Positions 1 to 10,400 of a stretch of DNA of 64,000 bases are shown piece by piece (position 1 is the stretch's first letter; every line of letters begins with the position of its first letter). The notes beneath the pieces were generated by a model. That model had not been told where the DNA came from, did not search any database, and saw nothing but the letters and a program-made list of their open reading frames with translations. The stretch covers positions 1,550,001 through 1,614,000 of the forward strand of contig CAJNOJ010000001.1 in the NCBI GenBank assembly GCA_905250025.1. Direction: 5' to 3'. The DNA is from Adineta ricciae (lineage: Eukaryota > Rotifera > Eurotatoria > Adinetida > Adinetidae). Position numbers and translations under genes: made by a program.

Positions 1-737
1 TTGTTTCAATTATAACACCATTACATGATGACGATAGTTTTATTAACAAATTCTTTGAAATGAAATATTAATTCTAACGTGAATAACCTATATGAACAAA
101 TACATTTCTGTTTTTCTATACCGTAAATTTTCGACGAAAATAACATCTTTCATATGCAATTACCATGTACGTAGATTATATTTCGGGGTATGTATATCCT
201 TGATGATGACACGGATGTATAAGATTTGATCATTCAAACATTTGATTGTCGAAAATATCCATAGAAACAATTGACGGTCTAGTCTATAGTCTACAATAAA
301 ACGTTGATCAAATGCGATTTTCCTCGCATACTTAAATAGTGAACTACTTATAACCAGAGTCAACATTAGAAATAAATTGAAATATTTTCATTGCAGACTA
401 TACAGCCTGGCAGTTTTCATATATTTTATTGTTTTAAAATAAGAAATCAATATGCTCTGTTGTATATTTTCATTCTATATGTAGAACTTGGAATACTCAG
501 TATCACACTACAACAAATAATACAATAAAGAACAAAACTTGGCAAGAGAATGATCATGCAAATGTATAAAGTTATATGTAATATAATTGCTCTAAACCAT
601 CAAATTATTCATATTCTCACTCATATCCTAATATTTGTTATTTAATGCACTTCAATGATCGTATTTGTCATGTATCATGTTTTGAAGTTTTTCAAAAATA
701 AGTTAGTTGATTATAACTACCATGATCTTCTATGTCC
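1..737. other. Intergenic, no gene seen
   Basis: AT-rich sequence at the window edge, downstream of the receptor gene on the minus strand. It probably includes that gene's 3' untranslated region. The longest open frame (minus strand, 68 codons near 160-366) resembles no protein I know and has no convincing splice context. Confidence 0.5.
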
Positions 738-1825
738 TTAGCTCGGTGCAACACGATAGAAGCGACCGCAGCATGGATAGTTGTAGCGCCAGACGGAATT
801 TATAACTTTTTTTAGATGTTCTCGAAATGAAGGTGATGCTAATGTGTATAAATAGAACGATGATGTTGAATAGATGTATGCTAGAGTTTCAGTTGTATAG
901 TGAATAAATGAATCGATAGCTATACGATCATTTGTCTTATTTGTTATATAGAATGTAAAAGCGTTGTATACTAAATTTATAATCCATGGTAATGTTAACG
1001 CTATATAACAAATGATTTGGATAAATAGCATAAACAATGTCTGACGATCTCGTGACGCGACAATTCGATCTCTCGCGTTTCCATCAGTTGACTGTTTAAG
1101 AGTTCGACGAAGTTCACGTTTACTTTGAAGATTCTTTCGTATAATTATACCGGATAAAATCATAGTGGTTATTGGAATAATTCCGCCTGCTACAACAACC
1201 AACATGCTATTGTAGATTGCCGAAGCAACAGGAAACCACATACATTGACCATCAATGATATTCAGATAAATGAAATTGTGTACAGGCACAATGAACCAGA
1301 TCATTGCAATAATTACTGTAACACGAATTGCAGTACGTGGACTAGCAAATAGTCGTAAACGAACATTGAATGATGCTGAAGCACATCGATCGATACAAGC
1401 CATAGTTAGGGACCATCGATATAACATTGTACCACATTGTCCAAAATAGGTGCGCGTTTTGCACAGGCCATTTATTATATTTACTGGATTTGGATGATCT
1501 GTTGAATAGATGCGTGGCACCAGTCCAATGCACATGGCAATGAGCATTCCTACTGATGCTCCAATGAGATCTATGATGAAGATAAAATAATTTGTAAACA
1601 TTTTTGGTTTTCAGTCACTTGGAAAACTGTGATGGACTTTCTAAACTTATCTCAATTTGGTTTTAGATAGAACTTACAGATGCAACAGGAGTTATTTCTA
1701 TATTGTCTCTGCGAGAAGAGTAAAATATTGAGTAAAGATCCAGTAATGCCGAATGCTAAAGCTGTTGTACATAAATAACGATTCATTTGCGTTTGAATTG
1801 TTGAGAGAATAGAACTCAAGGACAT
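738..1825 (-). CDS. Rhodopsin-type seven-transmembrane receptor (GPCR)
   Basis: Two exons, 1825-1678 and 1570-738, joined by a GT-AG intron, give 326 residues plus stop, with phase consistent. The ATG at 1825 is preceded about 20 bases upstream by a splice-acceptor-like TTTTCTAG. Exon 1 supplies the first membrane helix (TALAFGITGSLLNILLF). Exon 2 supplies the rest, with a cysteine before helix 3, the sequence ACIDRCAS where class A receptors carry D/E-R-Y, and arginine-rich intracellular loops. Receptors of this style, distantly related to FMRFamide and other peptide receptors, are strongly expanded in bdelloids. Ligand and pathway cannot be told from sequence. The DRC variant in place of DRY is typical of such divergent families. 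The family call is firm; orthology is unknown. Confidence 0.8.
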
Positions 1826-4800
1826 TGCAGAATATTTTTAGTTTCTAGAAAACGATAAGGTTAATATCTTTCAATGGAACAGTAATCGAAAATAAACATC
1901 TTCTTTCCAGCACAATTAACCTGAAGTTCGATGACAATGAAATACTGCTACTTGATGTCAGTCCGTGACATTTGGATATATTCAAACTATAGTGCGCTTG
2001 TCAAGACGGTTTATATTGCTCATCTTGTTAAGTACCATGTCGCTTTTCTGAACACGCGTATAAGAAAACATTTACCTACTCGAAGCTATCTATGCGAATT
2101 TAAAAGGATAAGACAACTTTTCTGTTTTAGAAACAGACGCAACATAAAATCCTGGTTCTTCAACAGGGGAAACATGTTCAAGAAGATAACAATTAGAAAT
2201 TACGAACAATTCTTCGAAAGAAAAAAAAATAATTAAGAGGAGCAATTCCAAATACGCAATACTAACCTAATTATTATTTTCAGAAACAAAGGCTCAAGCA
2301 ATACATGAGAGAAGTTGTTCCGTTATTATTCTTTCCATATTCGATTCATCTAAAGTACATCTTAAAATTCGAGCAGATTCCTCTGAATTGTCTCGTCTAA
2401 CCGAACTTAATACTAAATTACCAGTAAGGTTTTCTCATCTGAACGCTTCAATTGAATACCGTAAAAAAATATTGAAATTTTCGCGTCAGTAATTACTTGA
2501 GCGACGCAGAAGTCTTTTCTGCACACGAACTGAGAATATTTTGAGAATTAGATGTATGAAATCAAAACACTCTCGATTCAGATGTTATCATGCATAGAAT
2601 AATAAGACAAAGTAGATTCATTGTCACGAACAAAAAAGTCACTTATCCTTAAGAAAAATATAAAATACACTAAAATTTTCTTTTGAACTTATCTTCTATC
2701 TCGTCTTATACAAAAGTAAGCGCGTGCACGATGAGGCTAAATAAATTATCATGGCTTAATGAATGAGAAATTGCATTCTATTCTGATGGTTGACGTCGAT
2801 GAATTTCCTATTTCGATCATCACACTTTGCGAGACTTCATCAAAAGTTCAATTTACCTGATATTGACTTGTTAATGATGAATTTAAAGCTGTTATCTCGA
2901 ACGTTCGATACTCTCAGCACAGTTCTGATTGTAAACACATTCAAGTGTCGCCTCAGGGATTTAATAACCGGAATAGATGCCTGGCACCACAAATATTAGT
3001 CTGCGACTCGGAGCATTATGTACATACATTTTGTCAAGTTATTTCACAAAAGAAATTTATTTGACTTTTGACAACGAAAAGACCAGAAAGAACAAAAAAG
3101 AAAGGGAAACGACGTTTTCGTCCCTGTATAAAAAGAACGCTAATCAAAGATGACATAGAGCGCAAACCAAGCGTGTACAAAAGTAAAAAACAAATTGAAT
3201 TGAATTAGATTGCTTTTGTCGAAGACGTTGACGAAGATTCAATTTTTTGAAACAAGGTTAACGCCGATTATCCAATTTGTGAATTTCTCTGCGAAGTCAA
3301 CACTTCTTACACATAATTGCCAATGGCGTAGGTTGCACTTGGGAACAAGGACATCATCTTGTACTTGGCATATATTGTTGCATAAATAACCTTCAATGCC
3401 ATTATAATCTTTAACAAGTGGTAAAGAATAACGCTGATGATATCATAAATGTACAAAATTCGCCTATTCAAAATATCCATAGTACCTTTGTTTACAAACG
3501 AACAGATAGGTTTGCGCATCGTTGAGAATCTCTATCCAGACGAGAATCATCTAATCAAATCTGATGGAATGCTTTCTAGAAAGTATTGAGATCTTTGATT
3601 CAGGAATTCTACGGAAAATGCTTGGACGTCGGAAATATTTAGAAGCCTGTTGGATTACTCGCCTTACATCTCAACACATATTCCAAAAGCTTGTTCTATA
3701 TTTATACGTTATTAACTTCTTCAAAACTGATCAGGAGCATGAAGAAAAATTCTCTCAGAATCTGGTATTTTCTAAAGTATTAACTGTTATAATTAGAATT
3801 TATTGAGGAATCGGATGGCCATATGAACACAGCTTTTCTAGTTTGTAGAGATTTTATTTGAAAACAATTATTGATCGTTCACAACAAATCATCAAGTCAA
3901 AATTGAAATTCATTTGAGAGAACTTTTCGATGTGTAATTTCATAAAATTTAATTGAACGCTGAGAAATGTTACTTTTGCGGATAAATTGCATCATTGACA
4001 TTTATCTAGGTTACAGTCTACAGCTAATTTTGAACATCCAAAGCAAGATTTTCTTTTTTGTCGAACATATAAACGAATTAAAACGGTGATCCCCTTGTTT
4101 CCACTAAGACTTTCTTCAATGACACTAACGCCATCTATAAACATTTCATCGATTTTTATATGAATTTAGTGCAAAATCTACTTAGAAAAATCATTTTCAT
4201 TGAAATTAAGTACTGTTCATTGATTTGTATTCGTCACTAGTTGAACCTATCTGGCAATCAAAATTGACTCTGACATGCGTATGCGCGTGGATAAATCCAC
4301 TTAAACAGAACTGTTACTCTCTGCGTATTCGACTACTGATAGTCAATGTAAGCGTACAGCATATATATATATACAAGTATTTTTTTTCTAATTTCATACT
4401 ATTTGAAGATCATAATCGTACAGTCAACAGATAATATAATTCTAGAGATGAATGATAAGGAACGTTTCACTTGAAAACATGATCGTGATTGAATAATTTC
4501 ATGTGAAATATTTTACAGTAATTGTTCTATAATAGTGTTTAGAAGATCAAACTCTGGAAAATCAATCAACTCTAGCAATAAGTATTAAGATCTTCATGAT
4601 GAGAACATATTTCAAAGGGATATGTTCGTGATTACGATTACATGATGCAAGTATTACAAAAAGGGTATCCTTTCTATTTTCTTACTTTCGGAATGAACAA
4701 GAGTAGTATGCGCGATAAAAAGCAGATGGTTTCATTTCATTCTATCCCTCAAGGCTTACTGAATATGTCCATTGGATAACATATGTTGCAATAATTGAAA

Positions 4801-5307
4801 AACAAGTATGATTTTACTGACTGAACAATCGATTGAGTAATCATCAATCGACGATAGTGTTATTTTTTAATATGACGATCATGATTCAGTTCTGATCTGA
4901 TCGGATTGTGTATCAATCATTCTCATTTATTTATGTTATTAAGTATAGTTAACTTTCTCTTTTGTCTATTTACAGATGAAGACTAGTGAATAATTTGATT
5001 TGTAGAAGAAATGGCTAAATCTCTTTCTACTAATGTAAATAAGCATATCAATCAGTAATCAGATTAGAAAATTCCTTATTTCTTCCTACTCTCGAAATCT
5101 ATTCTCTATTGTTATTCTTGTTTTACATTAGTTCTCCGTTTACATAGTTTCTTATGTAAATTCTCAATGAGGTAAGATTTCATTGGAAATTAGACACTTT
5201 TGTTTTTTCATACTCAATCAGAATGAAAAGAAAAATGAATAATTCAATGATATATGTTTACATCTATACTTGAAAGACAAGTTCTCTTGTAGATTTTCTT
5301 TTACCTT
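1826..5307. other. Long gene-poor stretch
   Basis: About 3.5 kb between the receptor and TAF1A. Apart from the decayed fragment at 2762-2999 I see no gene. Open frames of 60-100 codons (1931-2236, 3307-3519, 3564-3806, 4225-4434) show no domain, no splice partner and no recognisable similarity. The last bases before TAF1A include CTCTTGTAG, a plausible splice acceptor about 17 bases before its ATG. Confidence 0.5.
2762..2999 (-). pseudogene. Relic of a bdelloid multicopy extracellular-protein family
   Basis: On the minus strand one frame reads FVVPGIYSGY, then a stop, then IPEATLECVYNQNCAESIE. After a frame change it reads NSSLTSQYQVN, stop, TFDEVSQSVMIEIGNSS. The pattern (proline-glycine-aromatic turn, Glu-x-x-Leu-x-x-x-Leu, Cys-x-Tyr-Asn-Gln-x-Cys, then an N/S-rich patch and a (L/M)MIE patch) matches my memory of a large uncharacterised bdelloid family with an extracellular cysteine-rich region and C-terminal membrane helix. 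At least two stops and one frameshift interrupt it, and the flanking parts of the family cannot be found. The family link is recalled, not searched. Confidence 0.4.
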
Positions 5308-6717
5308 ATGACCAAACGCCTTCATCGGTCATTATCATCATCATCTTCATCGTCGTCAGATCTATCTCTTCTTGAAAACGATGAACTGAATTTACTTTCG
5401 TTATCCAATCATACGCCATGTCGAACAAAATCTTCCGGTCGATATCAATCGGATATCTATACTGGTTTAATATCATCCAATCGTCTGTATTCCAATGGGA
5501 AACCATTTACTCGTTTAGAGCAATTAATTACTATTCATCATGATGATCAAATTCGTTCCTTATTGTTAATACTGCGTCATTACGCTATGAAACATCAATG
5601 GACCAAGATTCTCCAATATCTCAAATCACTTTTGCAATCATCATTTTGTCGAGCCTATATGCGACTCTATTGGCAATTGATCTTTCGTTATCTAATCGAA
5701 CACATTCATGATCAGAATCAAATTGATAGTTTACTTCTATCACAAATTTTCGAAAATCTATTTCACTCACCAACAATAAATCGCACTCAGACATTTTATT
5801 CACATCTTTGTTTAAATTTATTCAATCCTCAAACAATTCATCTGTATCATGATATTGAAACACGCTATAAAAGTCTCCCGGCACCATTCTATTCTGGTCG
5901 GTGTAAACATGTTTCATACATTTCAAAATATAATCCTAAATTCGAACAGTTATTGTTGAACAATCTGCATTTTTTATACGATTATCAGCAATGGTTACAA
6001 GACTATGCTTTATTTCAAACCAGTGTTAATCCATTTCACAATCCAATTAAATTTCTGATAGAAAATGAACGCGATTTGGAATTATGGACATTCAAATTAA
6101 CAACGAATTTTCAAGAAATTCAATTTCTTTCCAATGAATATTTTGATAATTATGATCTGTATCTATTAAAATATCTATATTTTCTTTATGTGACCGACAC
6201 AAATGTAGAACAGATTCCATCGATCCTTCAGTTGTATATTCAACAGCATGGAACATATATTAATGCATACAAATATCATTACTGGTTTGACTCGAATGTG
6301 AGTATATTGAAGAAATTAATCGAATTAGATCCAAGTTCATCTCCATATGTATTGATGTATTGTCAAGCAATAGGAAATTTTATTGAAATATTCGACCGAT
6401 TATTTGATTATTTTGATTATGAGAAGAATAAAAATGATTATCAAGTATGGCAATTCTTTCTAACAAATCTCTTACGATTTGACGTGAATGATCAAGATAT
6501 TATTCGATGTATACAAGAAAATTGGATGATAAGAAAGTCGATATGGGAAAAGTTTCATTTTCAACACTTCGACAAACTTCATTATGAAAAGGCAATGCTC
6601 GGCTATATTTTGATTGATAAAGAAGATATGCGATTAAATATACGACAGCGATGGTTAAATGACGAATTCAATGAACATGCAGAGATGTTACATCAATATT
6701 TGACAGTGATGGATTAG
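5308..6717 (+). CDS. TAF1A: TAF1A-like subunit of the RNA polymerase I factor SL1/TIF-IB
   Basis: One uninterrupted 469-residue frame. TAF1A (TAFI48) is a helical-repeat subunit of the TBP-containing complex that directs RNA polymerase I to ribosomal RNA promoters in the nucleolus. Supporting features are family-like length (human about 450) and an early block LRHYAMKHQWTKILQYL matching the KHQW region of human TAF1A. There is also a central block about oligopeptide spacing (IQQHGTYINAYKYHYWF). Near the C-terminus, ENWMIRKSIWEKFHFQHF followed by EKAMLGYILIDK matches the family's W-x-x-R-K-x-W-W-x-x-F-H-F and EKA-x-x-x-x-x-L-L-x-K signature. The N-terminus is a serine run and probably disordered. 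Being intronless among intron-rich neighbours is odd. The next gene downstream is talin on the same strand. Confidence 0.82.
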   Translation: MTKRLHRSLSSSSSSSSDLSLLENDELNLLSLSNHTPCRTKSSGRYQSDIYTGLISSNRLYSNGKPFTRLEQLITIHHDDQIRSLLLILRHYAMKHQWTKILQYLKSLLQSSFCRAYMRLYWQLIFRYLIEHIHDQNQIDSLLLSQIFENLFHSPTINRTQTFYSHLCLNLFNPQTIHLYHDIETRYKSLPAPFYSGRCKHVSYISKYNPKFEQLLLNNLHFLYDYQQWLQDYALFQTSVNPFHNPIKFLIENERDLELWTFKLTTNFQEIQFLSNEYFDNYDLYLLKYLYFLYVTDTNVEQIPSILQLYIQQHGTYINAYKYHYWFDSNVSILKKLIELDPSSSPYVLMYCQAIGNFIEIFDRLFDYFDYEKNKNDYQVWQFFLTNLLRFDVNDQDIIRCIQENWMIRKSIWEKFHFQHFDKLHYEKAMLGYILIDKEDMRLNIRQRWLNDEFNEHAEMLHQYLTVMD

Positions 6718-7462
6718 GATCTAGTTAGTTTTTCTTTGTTGTATTGTTATTAATTGTTGAATATAAACAGAGTATCGATTCTTCTTGCAAATGAAAAGCG
6801 AGAAGGGTAAACGAGTAGTTATCTCATTGAGAATATCTTTTTGACTAAATGGTTACTCATTAGGAAGTGATCTTTATCATTCGTATAAACGTAGACATAC
6901 GTTAAGCATCTGTTTTAGTAAATGCATCCGAGTGCCATATAGACTTCGTCATCTCTCTATGCCTATCGCAATGGTCATTATTCGTCCGAGTATACTTAAT
7001 ATATAGAAGAGAACGAGAAAAAAAAACATGCAGTTCATTGTTGACTGGACAGAACAGGCGTGCAAAGAAAGAAGAAGAAGAAGAAGAGAGTTTTTTCCTT
7101 CTCTTTTTTCTTTTTCTCTTCTTTTCTCTTCCTTTTGAACCATTGAACGCAACAAAATAGCGGCCACACATACTACTCCATATTGTAGATCGAGTATATA
7201 CTGTGTGTGTATGTTGATTTGCTGTGTGCCTTTTTTTTCCTCATTCATTTGCAAAAGAATCGATTTCCTGAAAGAATAGTAAAAGTAATAATAATCAGTG
7301 CATTCGATAGTTCTCTTTTTATTGTTCGCACATAGCACATTCTTGAAATCAGATTCAATTTCTTTCTTTATCATTTCATTTTTAGAAGTATGTTTGCAAA
7401 CGAACAATTCAAAATCGAGAAGAGTAACAGCAACAATAACAACATTCAATAAAAAAAGAACG
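6718..7462. other. TAF1A 3' flank and talin 5' flank
   Basis: Contains a purine tract followed at once by a pyrimidine tract (about 7066-7136), able to form a hairpin or triplex-like structure. TTTTAG at about 7381-7386 could be an acceptor for a 5' untranslated exon or spliced leader of talin. No independent gene seen; opposing minus-strand frames here are low-complexity. Confidence 0.5.
7063..7136. repeat. GAA-rich tract abutting a CTT-rich tract
   Basis: About 28 bases of GAA/GA repeats are followed by T6 and about 45 bases of CTT/TCT. The two arms are near-complementary, so the tract forms an imperfect inverted repeat in the 5' region of the talin gene. Confidence 0.7.
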
Positions 7463-10400
7463 ATGGTAACAAGTAGCGGATCGACAACAAGCAATGGAGA
7501 CAGTCATCAACAGAGTGGACATATGATGACCTTAAATATTCATATTCCACGTGACAGTAGCGTACATTCAATGCAATTCGATGTTCAAATGTTAATTAGT
7601 GATATAATACATAATATTCAACAGTATTTACCACTAGTTGTCGATCACGATTGTAAGAAATTTGATAAGAAAAGTAGCCGACATAAGTTTCTATTTTAGT
7701 GTCAGAATACGGTCTCGTTGTTAATGATATTCAACATTCATCAAGAAGTTATTGGCTTGATCCGACAAAAATATTGAATTATTATCCTTTAAAGAATGGA
7801 GTATGCTTGAAAAAGAAATAGCTCTAAGCTTGAAAACAATTCTCTTTCTCCTGTGTAGGATCACGTTGAATACAAAAATCGATATCGTCCACTTAAAATT
7901 CGTCTACTCGATGGGACTGTTAAAACAATTCTTATCGATGATTCATTGATTGTCGCTCAATTGATGGTTTATATATGTACAAAATTCGGTATTGCGAATT
8001 ATGATGAATATTCATTAGTATACGATCTTGAAGCCGATGATGGGAATAATAATACAAAAACGGCAACTCTTCTTCGAGTAATTTCATCTGAATCGTAACT
8101 AGTCGAAAGGTGTAATTTTTTTTTTAAAATATTTGTTCATCAGGATCGATCCTTGCAACGAACGGACAAAAAGATGGAAGAATTACGAAAAAAATGTCAT
8201 ACAGATGATGATAGTGAGAAAAGATTAGGACGAATTCTTTTTTTATGTCATTCATTGTGATCTTTAAGCACTTTGGCTTGATCAATCAAAAAGTCTTCGT
8301 CAACAAGATATCGACGAACAATCAACTGTTGTTCTACGACGAAAATATTTCTTCTCCGACACGAATATCGATCAGCGTGATCCAGTTCAATTGAATTTGC
8401 TTTATGTTCAATGTCGAAACGGTATTGTCGATGGGACACATCCTGTCACATACGATGAAGCAATTCAATTCGCTGGTCTACAGTGTCAAATACAGTTTGG
8501 TGATCATGAAGAGTCCAAACATAAGCCAGGGATTATCGAGTAAGGACACGACATATCAAATACGAGCTATGTTCAGTAAGCGAGTTAATTACAATCAACG
8601 GAAACATTCTATTCAGAACCATCGACTACCTCGACATGATTTCTTTCTCTTGTTGCCGACGGCAAAGTGAATTCTTTCTAATGGAATCTTTGTTCGACAT
8701 TCTAATCAAGTGATTCGATGGGAGAAAAAAAAAGAAATAATGCATTTTTTAATCATGACTATTTATAGGACAATATCTATTCTCGGTTTTATTTTAGTAT
8801 ACGTGATTTTCTACCCAAAGAGTATGCCAAAACGAAAAATGTGGAAAGAAAAATCTTTCTTGTAAGAAGAATTTTTTTATTGAATTGTATACTTTGATCG
8901 ATATTTGTGTGTTAAGGAACATAAGAAACATGCTAGTATCTCAGAATTGGATGGCAAAGTCAAGTATACACAACTGTGTCGCTCATTGCGAACGTACGGT
9001 GTAACATTTTTTCTCGTTAAAGTAATTTCGAATGAAAAAATAGTGAGAGAATGTTCGTATAAATCGAGTCGTTTTAGGAGAAAATGTCGGGCAAGAACAA
9101 ACTTGTGCCACGCCTTCTTGGCGTAACAAAAGAATCAATCATCCGAGTTGATGAACGAACAAAAGACGTAACATTTCCATTTCTCCATTATTACTCAATT
9201 GTTAAGCCTTTATCCGTTTAGTTTTTAGAAATCTGGCCGTTAACACATGTCAAACGATGGACAGCATCTCCAAATACGTTTACATTGGTAAGAAGAACAA
9301 AACTCCAATGGAAAAGATCTATTTTTCTTTCACATAGGATTTCGGTGATTACGCAACGGCTTATTACTCAGTACAAACACATGAAGGTCAACAAATTTCT
9401 CAATTAATCGCTGGTTACATTGATATCATTTTGAAAAAAGTGAGAAATCGGTTTGTTTCCGCAAGCAAATCTACTATGAAGCTTTTGTAGAGAAAAGATC
9501 GCGAGTGTACGACAAGTCGAGATGGAATTGCTGATGAAGAATCGACAATGATTGAAGATATGATCGCACCAGGAAAGTAAGTTTTTCCTAGAGATAAGAG
9601 TATGGGAAAACATCGAAACAAATTGCATTCATTTCAAGAGCAACCATCATACAACCAAATCGCCCAGCAATCGATTTCGTACGTCAACAAAATGTTTACT
9701 CACCGCCAGTAATTCGTGGAACGTTTTCAAGTACGTCGATAAATTGTTTTCAAGATAATTTATACTAGAGTAACAAATGAAAGTTATCAGGACTCTTGCC
9801 GATAATTAATACATAAAGTGTGTTTTTTTCCTCCTGCATTCAGACAACGACATCTTTCATAACCTGTGAGAGTATTTGTTTCCTACGATTGTTAATTGAG
9901 TAGAATAGTAGTGACGAATCAGAGATGTAAGATTACCAATATCAGATAATTTATCGGTTACTGTCAATCAGATTGCTTATTAAAGGTTTGACCCTGACTA
10001 CGTCTGATAGCTTTCTTCAGACATAAATTCTATTAGGAATGAGACCTATCATTACCGTTTTGCTAATACCTACTTAACTCTAATAATTTGCAAACAAGAT
10101 TCTATTAATGAGAGACATTTAACATCTTGTTTTCTTTCTCATTATTTATCTTTGTTAATAACTAATATCGACTTTAGACGGTACCAATTCTTCTGATCAA
10201 CTTCAACAGCAAGAAGGTTATTTTATCTCACAAATTCATGTAATCGAGTAGTCAATACTTTTCTTATCTTCAAATTAACCTTGTATTTTTTTTCTTCTCC
10301 TGTCAAGGAACAGCCAAGAATATCATCGGATAATCATTCGAACCATAACAATACGATTCTTTGTGCAGCTATAGAACATGCTCGGAATACTATTCATACA

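Noticed and set aside
160-366. 68-codon minus-strand frame at the left edge
   Set aside because: No recognisable similarity, no splice context, composition of AT-rich background.
1931-2236. 101-codon plus-strand frame
   Set aside because: Rich in Arg, Lys and aromatic residues as expected from AT-rich noncoding sequence; no motif or exon partner.
6902-7494. Minus-strand frames opposite the talin 5' region
   Set aside because: Driven by the GAA/CTT tract (poly-Ser, poly-Lys); they overlap talin exon 1 on the other strand.
8540-8797. Possible extra talin exon in a longer intron
   Set aside because: The flanking exons join in phase and continue the known talin F2 sequence without a gap.
10178-10216. 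39-base candidate talin exon between F3 and rod
   Set aside because: Acceptor and donor are present, but the outgoing phase does not fit the next exon, so I left this junction unresolved.
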